A stretch of DNA of 64,000 bases from Amaranthus tricolor (lineage: Eukaryota > Streptophyta > Magnoliopsida > Caryophyllales > Amaranthaceae). Of the stretch, positions 36,918-50,369 are shown piece after piece. The translations under genes were made by a program, and so were the position numbers. Position 1 is the first letter of the stretch. Each line of letters starts with the position of its first letter. Below the pieces are notes generated by a model. The model made no database searches. It had not been told where the DNA came from and worked only from the letters and a program-made list of their open reading frames with translations. The stretch is taken from NCBI RefSeq assembly GCF_026212465.1, contig NC_080060.1:21135506-21199505 (forward strand), given 5' to 3'.

Positions 36918-39581
36918 GGTTGAGAAAGGTTATTTTTTTTTGTTTTGTAGGTTAAAAAAAATTTGATTCTAGATAGTGGATGCTCGAGGCATATGAGTGG
37001 TAAAATCTCTTTATTTTCTGAACTTAAGGAAAGATGCAGTGGCTCAATCACCTTAGGAGACAAAGGTAAATGCAAAATTTTAGGTGTTGGTAAAATTGGT
37101 AAGAATCCATCTAAAACTATTGACAATGTTTATTTAGTTGAAGGTCTAAAATTTAATTTGCTAAGTGTGTCTCAACTATGTGATAAAGGTAATGAAGTAA
37201 TATTTGACAAAGAAAATTGTGTTGTTAAAAATCCTAAAACCGGAGATACTCTCATTACTGCCCTTAGAAATGATAATGTTTATGCCTTGCATACTAACGA
37301 AATTGGAGCACAGAATTTCAAGTGCTTGAAAGCTATTACAGATAATCCAAAACTATGGCATAGACGTCTTGGTCACATCAATACTCACACCATGCAGAAG
37401 TTGGTAAGTAAAGATCTAGTTAAGGGACTTCCAGCTCTTGACTATAAACAAAGTCCTATTTGTGACGCATGCATTAAAGGTAAACAAGTAAGAAGTTCAT
37501 TCAAACCGAAGAAAATGGTAAGTACATCAAGACCATGTGAACTTTTACATATTGATTTATGTGGACCAATGCGTGTACGGAGTATAAGAGGTAAATCTTA
37601 CATCTTAGTTACAGTTGATGATTATTCTAGATTTACATGGGTTGATTTTTTGAATGATAAAAGTGAAGCCTTGAAACCGTTCTCAAGACGTTGTAAAGAG
37701 ATGCAGACGCAACTAAACCTTCCAATAGTCTCGATTAGAAGTGACCATGGGAGAGAGTTTGATCAACTAGGCTTTGACTCCTTTTGTGAAAAATATGGAA
37801 TAAACCATAACTTTTCAGCTCCTAGGACACCCCAACAAAACGGTGTAGTTGAAAGGAAGAATCGAACCTTAGAAGAAATGGCTAGGATAATGCTTATTGA
37901 AAATGGATTAGCTAAACACTATTGGGCTGAGCCTATTAACACAGCTAATTATGTTTTAAATAGATGCCTTATAAGACCCATACTTAAGAAAACTCCCTAT
38001 GAGTTATTCAAAGGAAGAAAACTGAATATAGCATACCTTTGACCATTTGGTTGCAAATGTTTTATTCATAATAATGGTAAAGACAATTTAGGTAAATTTG
38101 ATGCTAGAAGTGATGAAGGTATATTTCTTGGATACTCACTAAATAGTAAAGCTTATCGAGTGTTGAACAAACGTACAGGTATAGTTGAAGAAAGTATACT
38201 TGTCGTTTTTGATGAATATGAAAATGGGACATTAAATGAAGGATTTAAGGAGTTAAACCTTAATAAACACTTTGATGATTTGAGTGATGACGAACTGGAT
38301 GTTAATGTTACTAGTGCAGATAAAAGGAATAACATGCAGGATACCATACAAACTATTGATGATGAAGGAAAACAGGTTGTTAACATTGAAGACTCACAGT
38401 CTGATCTTGAGACCCAACCTCAAGAACTTGAGATAGTTCCTGAACATACTACTTTAGATACACCAATTAGAAATACCTCAAACGCAGTAAGTACAAGTTC
38501 TTTGAATGTAAACACACCATCCATACTACGAAGAAGAATTAGAAAGTCATATCAACATCCTCTAGAAAACATTATAAGTGATCCAAACAAAGGTACGCAA
38601 ACTCGATCCTCTCTTAAGAATCTATGTGCATTTTCTGCTTTTGTTTCTCTTGTAGAACCAAAGGATGTTAAAGAAGCATTAAAAGAACCAGAGTGGATCA
38701 TTGCAATGCAAAATGAATTAAATGAATTCGAAAGGAACAAAGTTTGGGATCTAGTTGAAAGAGCTCCAGATCGTACTATCATTGGAGCTAGATGGGTCTT
38801 TCGTAACAAACTCAATGAGGATGGAGACATTGTAAGGAATAAAGCAAGGCTGGTAGCTCAAGGCTACAATCAAGAAGAAGGTACAGAATATGATGAAACT
38901 TTCGCACCAGTTGCAAGGTTAGAATCTATTCGTATTATGCTTGCTTTTGCTTCATACATGAATATTAAACTATATCAAATGGATGCTAAATGTGAATTCT
39001 TAAATGGATACTTGCAAAAGGAAGTATATGTTAAATAACCACCCGGCTTTGAAAATTCTGATCTACCGAATCATGTGTTCAAACTGAATAAAGCGCTATA
39101 TGGCTTGAAACAAGCTCCAAGAGCTCGGTATGACAGATTTAGCTCACATCTACTTGAAAATGAGTTTCAACGAGGTAAAATTGATAAAACACTTTTCATT
39201 AAAACTAAAGGAAAAGATATTCTAGTTGTTCAAGTATATGTTGATGGTATATTGTTTGGAGCTACTAATGATTCTTTGTGCAAGGAATTTTCTGAGATTA
39301 TGTGCAAGGAATTTGAAATGAGCATGATAGGAGACTTAACTTTCTTTCTTGGACTACAAATAAAGCAAAAGAAAGATGACATATTTATTTGTCAAAGTAA
39401 ATATGTTAAAGATTTGTTAAATAAGTATAATATAGATCAATGTAAAGAAGTTAATACGCCTATGAGTACAACACTAAGTCTAGATCAAGATATAAATGGT
39501 AAGAGTGTTGATCAAAAGACTTATAGAGGTATGATTGGTTCTTTATTGTATTTAACTGCTAGTCGTCCTGATATCATGTTT
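35309..39581 (+). mobile_element. LTR-less Copia gag-pol segment captured in a Gypsy element
   Basis: 4273 bp of Ty1/Copia coding sequence in Copia order (gag, protease, integrase, RT), on the same strand as the host element. It begins inside gag and ends inside the RT domain, just after LTASRPDIMFS; the gag N-terminus, RNase H, primer site and both LTRs are missing. No 5-bp duplication brackets it. The flanks are two copies of one Gypsy gag segment, with short shared bases at each junction (AAAGAGAA/AGAGAATGA left; AGTGAAAT or TTTAGT right). This structure fits template switching during reverse transcription. Confidence 0.85.
36963..39581 (+). pseudogene. Copia pol: protease, integrase, partial reverse transcriptase
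   Basis: Protease: ILDSGCSRHMSG with D-S-G at residues 3-5. Then the integrase zinc region LWHRRLGHINTHTMQKL..CDACIKGK. The integrase core follows with Asp in LLHIDLCGP, Asp in IRSDHGREF and Glu in GVVERKNRT; the last two are 35 residues apart, the correct spacing. A TGA at about 38040 stands where CGA (Arg) is expected before PFGCK. RT starts at EWIIAMQNELNEFERNKVWDLV; a TAA at 39036 replaces a likely CAA before PPGFE. The catalytic motif is YVDG, not YVDD, so the polymerase is dead. The RNase H domain is missing. Confidence 0.85.
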
Positions 39582-39741
39582 AGTGAAATTAGCCGCATTC
39601 TACTTAACAGGCACTGCTGAACTATGGTGGAGGACTGTTAACAGGCACTACTTAACAGGCCATAGATTCTACTTGGGAACAATTTATAAAGAAGCTTCGT
39701 GATCAATTTTACCCACCCTCGCTTCAAAGAAAGAAAGAGAA
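39582..39741 (+). repeat. Gypsy gag segment, copy 2 of the duplication flanking the Copia insert
   Basis: It matches 35159-35308. Inside, AAACAAACGGCC is replaced by a small duplication of TTAACAGGCACTACTTAACAGG. It continues without a break into the rest of Gypsy gag. Confidence 0.9.
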
Positions 39742-40305
39742 TGAATTCTTGTTTTGAGGCAAGGAACTATGCGAGTGATCGAGTACGCAAGTAAGTTCAG
39801 AGAGCTGGCTAGATTCACTGCCGAAATAATGATCTCTGATTGGGGCAAGGCGATTAGATTCTTCGAGGGTCTGAATCTCAGATTCCAAAAAGGCACTCCT
39901 AGATACCAAGTTTTTTATGATCTGTACAATCAAGCCTTGGAGTACGAGCGTATTTTGGAAAAAGAAGACGGGTTTAATAAAAGAAAGAATGAATCTAATA
40001 GGGGCGGTGGATACAAGAGGGCCAAGAGTGAAGAAAAGAAGTCGTTTCAGACTGTAGCAAGGCCGACACAGTGGAAATGTAGGTTATGTGGAAAGGATCA
40101 TCGAGACCGAAATTGTAATGGGAAGACTGTATCTTACAAGTGTCACAAGGAGGGACATCTGGCTAACAACTGTGGGGAAACATTCAATCAGAGCAAAACA
40201 ACATCGGAAGCTACAGGAAATAGAGCATTTGGCACTCAGAGGAATGAGACTAGAGCATCCATGGGCCTGCATGCAATTGGAGATCATTATGATGGTTTAC
40301 ACTAG
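39742..40305 (+). pseudogene. Gag C-terminal half of the Tekay-like element
   Basis: After a small frameshift at about 39753 the gag core continues: MRVIEYASKFRELARFTAE, GKAIRFFEGLN, YNQALEYERILEKE. Two knuckles follow: CRLCGKDHRDRNC, and a second with only SYKCHKEGHLANNC, where the first Cys is Ser. Nucleocapsid knuckles bind the RNA genome, so this change would weaken packaging. A stop at 40303 cuts it from protease. Confidence 0.82.
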
Positions 40306-43300
40306 GAGTTTGAAGTTGAAAGTGAAGTAATTTCTGGAAAATTTCCTGTTGGTAATTTAACAGCAAATGTTTTGTTTGATTGTGGAGCAGATAGGTCTTT
40401 GAAACCTCAAAAATCCCACTTGTGTATCAATTTACCTGATGGTACACCTTACCTGTGTGACCGTATCTTTTATGATTTTCCATTGGAGATTTGTGGGAAT
40501 CTTTTACCAGCTGACTTAATTCAATTCGATTTGGGAACATTTGATATCATTTTGTGTATGGATTGGTTGGAGAGATATTCAGCGGAGATTTTGTGTAAGG
40601 AAAAGGTTGTTAGATTAAAAACTCCCGAGGGAACGAAGTGTATTCGGAAGAACTTAAAATCTCAGCTAATAACAATTTCTGTAATTCAAGCATCACAAAT
40701 GACAAGACAAGGAGATGAAGGGTTCTTATGTTTTGTTACTACTGAAGAAATGAAACCTAAACCTAGTTTGCAAGAAACCCTGGTCGTTCAAGAATATTTT
40801 GATGTGTTTCCTGAAGAATTACCTGGTATACCTCCAAAAAGAGAAGTAGACTTCCATATTGACCTTATTCCTGATATCACCCCTATTTCTAAAACTCCTT
40901 ACCGTTTTGCCCCAGCTGAATTGGCTGAGCTGAAGAAGCAGCTAGATGAATTGTTGGGAAAAGGTTTCATTCGACCTAGTGTTTCACCATGGGGAGCTCC
41001 GGTTCTTTTTTTCAGAAAGAAAGATGGGAGTATGAGGCTATGCATTGATTATAAGGAGATCAATAAACTTACCATCAAGAATCGTTATCTTTTGCCAAGG
41101 ATAAACGACCTTTTTGATCAGTTGGGGGGAGCAAGGGTCTTTTCGAAGATAGATTTGAGGTCTGGTTATCATCAATTGAGGATTGCTGAAGAAGTTATTT
41201 CTAAGACTACATTCAGAACCAGATACGGGCACTATGAGTTTCTAGTAATGCCATTTGGACTAACGAATGCTCCAACATCATTCATGGATCTCATGCAAAG
41301 ATACTTCAACCCTTACCTGGATAAGTTTGTAGTTATGTTTATTGATGATATATTGGTGTATTCGAAGAATGAAGAGCAACATGAGAAGCACTTAAGGATA
41401 GTTTTGGAGAAATTGAGAAAGGAGAAACTTTATGGCAAGTTTAGTAAATGTGAATTTTGGTTAGAAAAGATATCTTTCTTAGGGCACGTTGTTTCGAAGG
41501 ATGGAATTTCTGTTGACCTTGAAAAGATTAGGGCAGTGATGGAATGGCCGAATCCAAAGAGTGTTACTGAAGTAAGAAGTTTCTTAGGCTTAGCAGACTA
41601 TTACAAGAAGTTTATGGAAAATTTTTCTAAAATTGCCCGACCGTTGTTTGAGTTGCTTAAAAAGGGAGTTCGGTTTCATTGGGGCGAGAAGCAGAGTAAA
41701 TCCCTAGAAGAGCTTAAGAGGATACTTACGACTGCACCTATGTTGATCATGCCCGACTGTGGGAAAGCATTTGAGGTATATTGTGATGCATCGAAGGAAG
41801 GTTTGGGATGTGTGCTAATGCAAGAAGGCAAAGTAGTAGCTTATGCGTCCAGGCAATTAAGGCCACACGAGTTGAATTATTCAGTACACGACATTGAACT
41901 AACATCCGTAATTTTTGCCCTGAAGTTATGGAGACATTATCTCTATGAGGTACCATGCAAGATCTTCATTGATCATAAAAATTTGAAATATGTCTTCACT
42001 CAGAAGGAGTTGAATATGCGACAAAGGCGGTGGCTGGAATTCATTAAAAACTTTGAAGTTGACATAAATTATCATCCTAGAAAACCAAACAAAGTGGCAG
42101 ATGCATTGAGCAGAAGGCCGAGGATATCTGTAAATGCTATAATGACGGTACCTTGGGAACTATACCGAGAAATCAAAAACTTAGATCTAGAAGTTGTTAA
42201 TCACTATCAAGTTGTTGAGTATTTGGGAGCAATGACTATACAACCGACTTTGTTCGAAAGAATTATAGAAGCACAACAAGAAGATCCCGAGATAATCGAG
42301 TTAATCATTCGAGTTCAAAGAAAATATACAGAAGCGTTCGAAGTAGGTGAGAAAGGTGAACTAAGAATGAACAGGAGATTGTGTATACCAGGCAACATTG
42401 AATTGAAAGAAGAGATTTTGAAAGAAGGACACCAAGGAATGTTTCACTTACACCCTGGTAGAGATAAGATGATCGAAGAATTAAGAAAATTATTTTGGTG
42501 GAAAGGTATGAGAAAAGATGTAGCTGAATTTGTATCTCGGTGTTTGATTTGCCAGAAGGTGAAATTTGAAAGGCAGAAGAGTTCTGGACTACTTCAACCA
42601 CTAGAAATTCCTGAATGGAAATGGGATTCCATATCCATGGATTTTGTAGTTGGATTACCAAGAACGCAACGAAGAAATGACACAATTTGGGTAATAGTTG
42701 ACATATTAACCAAAGTTGCAAGATTCCTGCCAATGAAGGGCACATGGTGAGTAAAACAATTGGCTGACGCTTATGTTCGAGAAATTATAAGATTACATGG
42801 AGTACCGAGAACCATTGTGTCTGATAGAGACCCAAAAGTTTTGTCACGATTTTGGGAGATGTTGCAAAAAGCATTCGGATCGAAGCTATGTTTAAGTACT
42901 GCATTTCATCCAGCTACTGATGGCCAAACCGAAAGAACCATCCAGACATTAGAGGATCTTTTGAGATGTTGTATTCTGGAATTTGGTGGTTCATGAGAGC
43001 AGAAATTACCTTTGATAGAATTTTCATACAACAACAGCTATCAAACCAGCATCAAGATGGCACCAAACAAATCCTTATACGGGAGAAAATGTCGAGTGTC
43101 GTTGTGTTGGAATCAAATGGACCGAAATTTTCTTGAAGGACCAGATCTTATTCAAGACTCTATTGATAGCTTGAGGGTGGTACAAGAGAACATGAAGGCA
43201 ACACAAATTAGACAGAAGAGTTATGCAGACAACCGTCGCAAAGCTTTGCAATTTGATGAAGTTGATAAAGTATTTCTAAAGATTTCACCAACGAAAGGAA

Positions 43301-43653
43301 TCCAACGCTTTGGGATAAAAGGGAAATTAAGCCCTAAATTTATCAAACCTTTTGAAATTTTGACAAGAGTAGGGGAAGTGGCATATGAACTAGCTTTATC
43401 CCCGGATTTAACTAGAGTTCATAATGTATTCCATGTTTCTCAGTTGAGAAAGTATATCCACGACCCATCACATGTGTTAGTTCACGAACCACTCCAAATT
43501 GATGAAAACCTAGCTTATGAAGAAAGACCAATTAGGATTTTGGATCGTCAAGTGAAAGAATTAAGGAATAAAAGAATACCTCAAGTTAAAGTGCTATGGT
43601 CGAACCATCATGTCGAAGAAGCAACCTGGGAAAGAAAAACTGATATGAGATAA
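40306..43653 (+). pseudogene. Pol of the Tekay-like element: protease, RT, RNase H, integrase, chromodomain-like tail
   Basis: The longest frame is 40372-42750 (792 codons). Protease: FDCGADRS near residue 3, where D-S-G is expected (Ser to Cys). RT has [23 protein letters not shown] and the catalytic FIDD at residues 323-326. RNase H begins near 468 with [13 protein letters not shown] and ends at [10 protein letters not shown]. The integrase zinc finger is [14 protein letters not shown] (about 690-728). The core has Asp in SMDFVVGLP, then after a stop at 42748, Asp in VSDRDP and Glu in GQTERT, 35 residues apart. Another stop at 42994 (TGA where TGG is usual) precedes the C-terminal domain with VHNVFHVSQLRKY and the tail RILDRQV..VKVLW..EEATWE, a truncated chromodomain. 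RT and RNase H look intact; the stops block a full polyprotein. Confidence 0.9.
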
Positions 43654-43704
43654 CGCTATCCCTAGTTGTTCATTTAGGTTCATGTTTCGGGACGAAACTA
43701 TGTT

Positions 43705-43717
43705 AAGGGGGGAAGAG
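43705..43717 (+). other. Polypurine tract of the Tekay-like element
   Basis: AAGGGGGGAAGAG immediately before the 3' LTR, the plus-strand primer. Confidence 0.9.
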
Positions 43718-43718
43718 T

Positions 43719-46306
<2,588 letters not shown>

Positions 46307-46940
46307 CTTGGTGGTAACAGATTTGGAAGAGTCTATTGTTATGTCCGCCTTAATAAACGACATGAAAACTCACAAGTTGAAGTTCCAGCTCTTGGAAAAT
46401 CAAATCAAAACCTATTCCGAAGCTCTGAGACAAGCCAGAAGTTTTACTACTGCCTATGAAAAGAAAGAGTGACAAGATGGTTGAGACTCAAAGGGAGAAA
46501 TCCCAAAACCAAATATAGACTGGAAGAAGAGGTCTTAATCGATCCGAAGGAGAAAGGAAATACCCACCACGGAAACTCAGAGATGACGGTTATGATACAA
46601 GGTTTAACCGCAATAGAGGAGACATCTTCTACGCCATTAGAGACGCACTACCTCCTCCTTTAGCAATCCCTACACCGCAAAACCAAAGAAACATGGATTT
46701 GTGGTGTGAATATCACAAGGAACATAGGCACACACTTTCGTATTGCCATGAATTGAGGAGAATTCTTGACCAGTATGCTGATGAAGGGAAATTGACCCAG
46801 TTCCTCTACCGTGGTTCATCAGGAAAGAGGTATAACTCTGACAAACGAGAATACAGAAAAGTAGAGCCAGAGAAGAAATCTGAAGCAAAGGATCACTCCA
46901 GCGGCACCAATGGTGTGATCAACATGATAGCGGCGGATTC
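46307..46940 (+). pseudogene. Gag of Tat-A, second part
   Basis: The reading resumes after the Tekay-like insertion with VTDLEESIVMSALINDMKTHKLKF, LLENQIKTYSEALRQARSF and then, across frameshifts, EYHKEHRHTLSYCHELRRILDQYADEGKL (46693-46977). It is cut at 46940 by the next LTR element; the sequence goes on at 52230 with FSEEFPTLRS. The same order is unbroken in Tat-B (13413-14207). Confidence 0.82.
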
Positions 46941-48801
46941 TGTTAGCTACATTTTATCTTTATTTTTACCACTATAAGTGGCTTGTTTAGTGTGAGTAAA
47001 CTACATGTTATTGCATTGGTTTATTGGATTTTACACTTGTTTTGTTGCTTTGGTATTTTATTTTATTTCATGATCTAATTATATACACCGAGCACAAACT
47101 AGCCCATCTAGTTGCATACATTGCTCACCTAAACACCGAGGATTCAAAGAAGAAAAACATCATGAGCCAAGCCACAAGAACAAGCCAAAATAGATCCGCT
47201 CGACCAGTCGAGCACATGGCTCGGGTCGAGCGAAGTGCATTCACATTTCTAGAAGCTTCTGATCATCAGCAAGATTTAATTCAAGAGCACAGTACATCTG
47301 CTTGACTGGTCGAGCACAATGGCTCGGGTCGAGCGGAGTTGATTTTTACATTCTGTCCTATTCTTGAAGTCTCTGATGTTGAACTTGAAGGTGGCTCGAC
47401 TGCTCGAGCGGGATTCGCTCGGGTCGAGCGAAATGGGTGTCAGCAACATGTACGATCTTTTTAAAGCATAATTCGAGGTCCAATTATATATGTTGCTTCT
47501 AATTGCTGCTGCCAAGACTACCAACCACCCTACCCTATCCACTAGGGGTGGCACCCCCTTCCTATAACCTAGGGGTGGTGGAGCAATCATGAAACCACCA
47601 CCCCCACTTGTTTTTGAAGCCTATAAATAGAGAAGAGGAAGAAGAAGCTTGCATCTCAGATTTCAACCTTTCATCTTATGTAATTTATGTATTCTTCATA
47701 GTCTTGCTTTCATTTCAATTAAGAATTAGTTTTAGCATAATCTCTATTTCAATTCAATCTAGTATTTTCATTTTCCAAATACAATCTTTACTTATCCTTT
47801 TTTATAATGTTTTGCAATTTGGGATTATTCAACCATTGATGTACTATTATTGAAGCTTTTGGACTGTATTACTTTGAATCATCAATTCATCTTGTTCACC
47901 CTTGGATTGAGCTCAAAAGAGTAACTTCTATCCTTGCTTATATTGTTTTCAATTCATGTCACTTAATCCCGTTGATTGTTTGCTTTAGTTTCATATAATC
48001 ATGCTTGTAGTTCCTCAACTTATATTGCTTTCATCTCTTTAGGGTACTCTAGCTTAATTTATTCATCTATGATTCTTGACTTGCTACATTCTACAATTTC
48101 AATATGAGTATGAGTGAGTAGTTTGTTTTAGCTTAGGCTAGGCATTATCACCATGAATGTAGTTTGAATTACTTTCTCTACCTTTGGTTTGGTTATGTTA
48201 TTTATTGTTTAAGATGGATATTTCTATCATGTTGTAGTGTCGTTGAATTGAGGGCGAGAGTCGATTTTTAACGATAATCTATGCTTAAAAGTTAAGGCGT
48301 CTCCATGAGAATAAGTAGATGCTTTGATTGGAAATGTGGAATGTGTGCTTCATGTCTTAAGTTGTGTATTAGCTCCATGAGAATAGGTAGTTGAGCATGG
48401 TTAGGAAGCTTTTGTTGCTTGAGAGAGAACATTAGTACTTATGATACGTTCTTCCCCATAACAAAATATCCATGACCTTAGGTTAATGTTTAGTAAACAC
48501 TGATTTGGTGAGAAAGCCTAGCCTAGCCTATGCCTCTTAGTTTATTGATAATTTTATCCTTACTTTTAGTTCGTTGTATCCTTATTTACTTTTATGATTT
48601 GTTTTCATTAAGTTTCTTTTCTTTAATCGCTTGTCTTCATTTTATCTCCAAACATCATATTATATTTTTTCGAACACACTAATCGATTGAGAAACTATTA
48701 ACTTAACCCCCACTTCTTGTGGATTCAACCTGTACTTGTCGACGTACTACGCTACGCCGTGCACTTGCGGTATTACTATTGAAGGACATAAAGTTCGATC
48801 A
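46941..48801 (+). repeat. 5' LTR of the LARD-type element
   Basis: TGTTAGCTACATTTTATC to GTTCGATCA. Between 47190 and 47440 it carries repeated palindromic motifs: GCTCGACCAGTCGAGC, GCTCGGGTCGAGCG, GACTGGTCGAGC and GACTGCTCGAGC. A TATA box follows at 47622-47629. Further on, the pair CTCCATGAGAATAgGTAG repeats about 68 bp apart (48302 and 48370). Confidence 0.92.
47622..47629 (+). promoter_or_regulatory. TATA box of the LARD 5' LTR
   Basis: TATAAATA, preceded by a CCACCACCCCCAC stretch and about 190 bp downstream of the palindrome cluster; kept in the other LTR at 51054-51061. Confidence 0.6.
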
Positions 48802-48807
48802 AGTTTT

Positions 48808-48823
48808 TGGCGCCGTTGCCGGG
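48808..48823 (+). other. Primer-binding site of the LARD-type element (tRNA-Asp type)
   Basis: TGGCGCCGTTGCCGGG, 6 bp after the LTR; the same primer as at 3702-3719. Confidence 0.85.
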
Positions 48824-50369
48824 TAGGTATTGTGTTTATGGTCTCCTTAGGTTCTTCTTGTGTATATATGCATGTTTTCATTGATTTTCTTTCTGATTTA
48901 TTACTTTTGTAGTCTAGATTACTATTTTCTTTATTTAGTTATGTTTTCGATGCCTTGAATCACATTCATGCACATTTTTGATCTTCAGTAGCTAACTTGA
49001 TTTCATTTTGGGCCATATTCTTAATCTATGTATAATACATTGGCAAGTTTAGATTATTTCTTCTAAATTTTTTCTGGATTTGCAATCCTGTGATCCTTGA
49101 CTTCTCAAAACAAAAGTTGAGCATTGATTTGGTTTGTGGCACCGCCCTTTGATATTTGTTGACATATTTTGAACCCGTAAGTATTTATTGAGCCCCTACC
49201 ATGCATTCACGTAAATTAATGAGATTGTGAATTTGTAGCGCACTAGGCATGACTTGAAGGACTTGGGTATTATATGGATCTAGTTGCTAGTTTGGATCGA
49301 GCTTATTCCTTTTCTTTCTTACCCTCTTGTTAACCTACATTATACCCCATTTTCCTTTGTAACCCTTCGCTTTCACCTTCTTTCACCTTCATCCCTAACA
49401 CTTTAGCATACTAGTTTGTTTGGTTGATGGTATGTTGGTGGTTGGTTTATCACACTTGGCTTGAGTTTTTAGCTTGCATTTGTCTTTTTATATTTTCTTG
49501 AAGTCACCACTTACATATATCATGGTGATATTTTAGTTTTAGACAAAAAGTTGGTATTATACGACTCTAAGAGTCTCTTGATTTTACTACCCACTTTTGA
49601 TAGTGTAATGTTTATTTTTTTCTTTGTTTTTAGAATCAAAAAAAAATGAAATAAAAGAAAATAAAATAAAAAATAAAATAAAAAATAATAATAAAAAAAT
49701 AAAAAATAAAAATAAAAATAAAAATTTGTATAGAAAAATTATTAGTTGTTAATAAATGCCAAGTTGTGTGAAACCATGGATCATTTTGGTTTGTTTGAGT
49801 TAACTAGTTATGTTACCTCTTTTTGTAACTTTACCCTTATCCTTTCTACATTTCATCTTACTCTAACCTTTTCCAATTCACCTCTTTTAGGTCGATCCAC
49901 CTACTTCTAGTGAAGTCTTAGCCTTTGAGTCCTCGAGTACCGAGGTGCGAAATTTTGCCACATCTCTATTTAGAGGCTCACATCACTTTGAGCCATAGGA
50001 TGAGGGAATGAGCGTAACTTTAAACACTTGAGTGTCGTTGTTCATCTTGGCTAATATACCGAAAAGTGAGGTCCACTTATATCCATTGTGATTGGTTTGG
50101 GAGTCTTAGACTCAGTATGGCAAGATCATTGCTTGACAACTTGTTTTGAGAATAATTTGTAGAACAGGAACACACTTCAAACCTTTTAGAATTGATAATC
50201 ATAGCTTGCTGATCTATCATACATCTTTTGATAAATTGTGGCTTATGAGTTCATGACTATAGCTATTGTTAGATCATTCATGTGCATATATGACTGATTC
50301 TCGATTTTCTTTTCTCTTATTGATGCAATGCTTGCTTGAGGACAAGTAAAGGTCTGGCTTAGGGGAATT
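48824..50369. other. Non-coding interior of the LARD-type element
   Basis: No frame over about 60 codons with any domain. It has a 100-bp A-rich stretch of AAAATAA repeats (49635-49735). It ends in the polypurine tract AGGGGAATT (50361-50369) before the 3' LTR. Confidence 0.8.

Noticed and set aside
35309..39581. Copia segment as an ordinary nested retrotransposon
   Set aside because: No LTRs, primer site or 5-bp duplication, and the flanks are a 150-bp duplicated Gypsy segment instead.
47276..47853. Frames in the LARD LTRs (also 50434-51285)
   Set aside because: The two LTRs give the same frames, they cross the promoter, and no domain is present.
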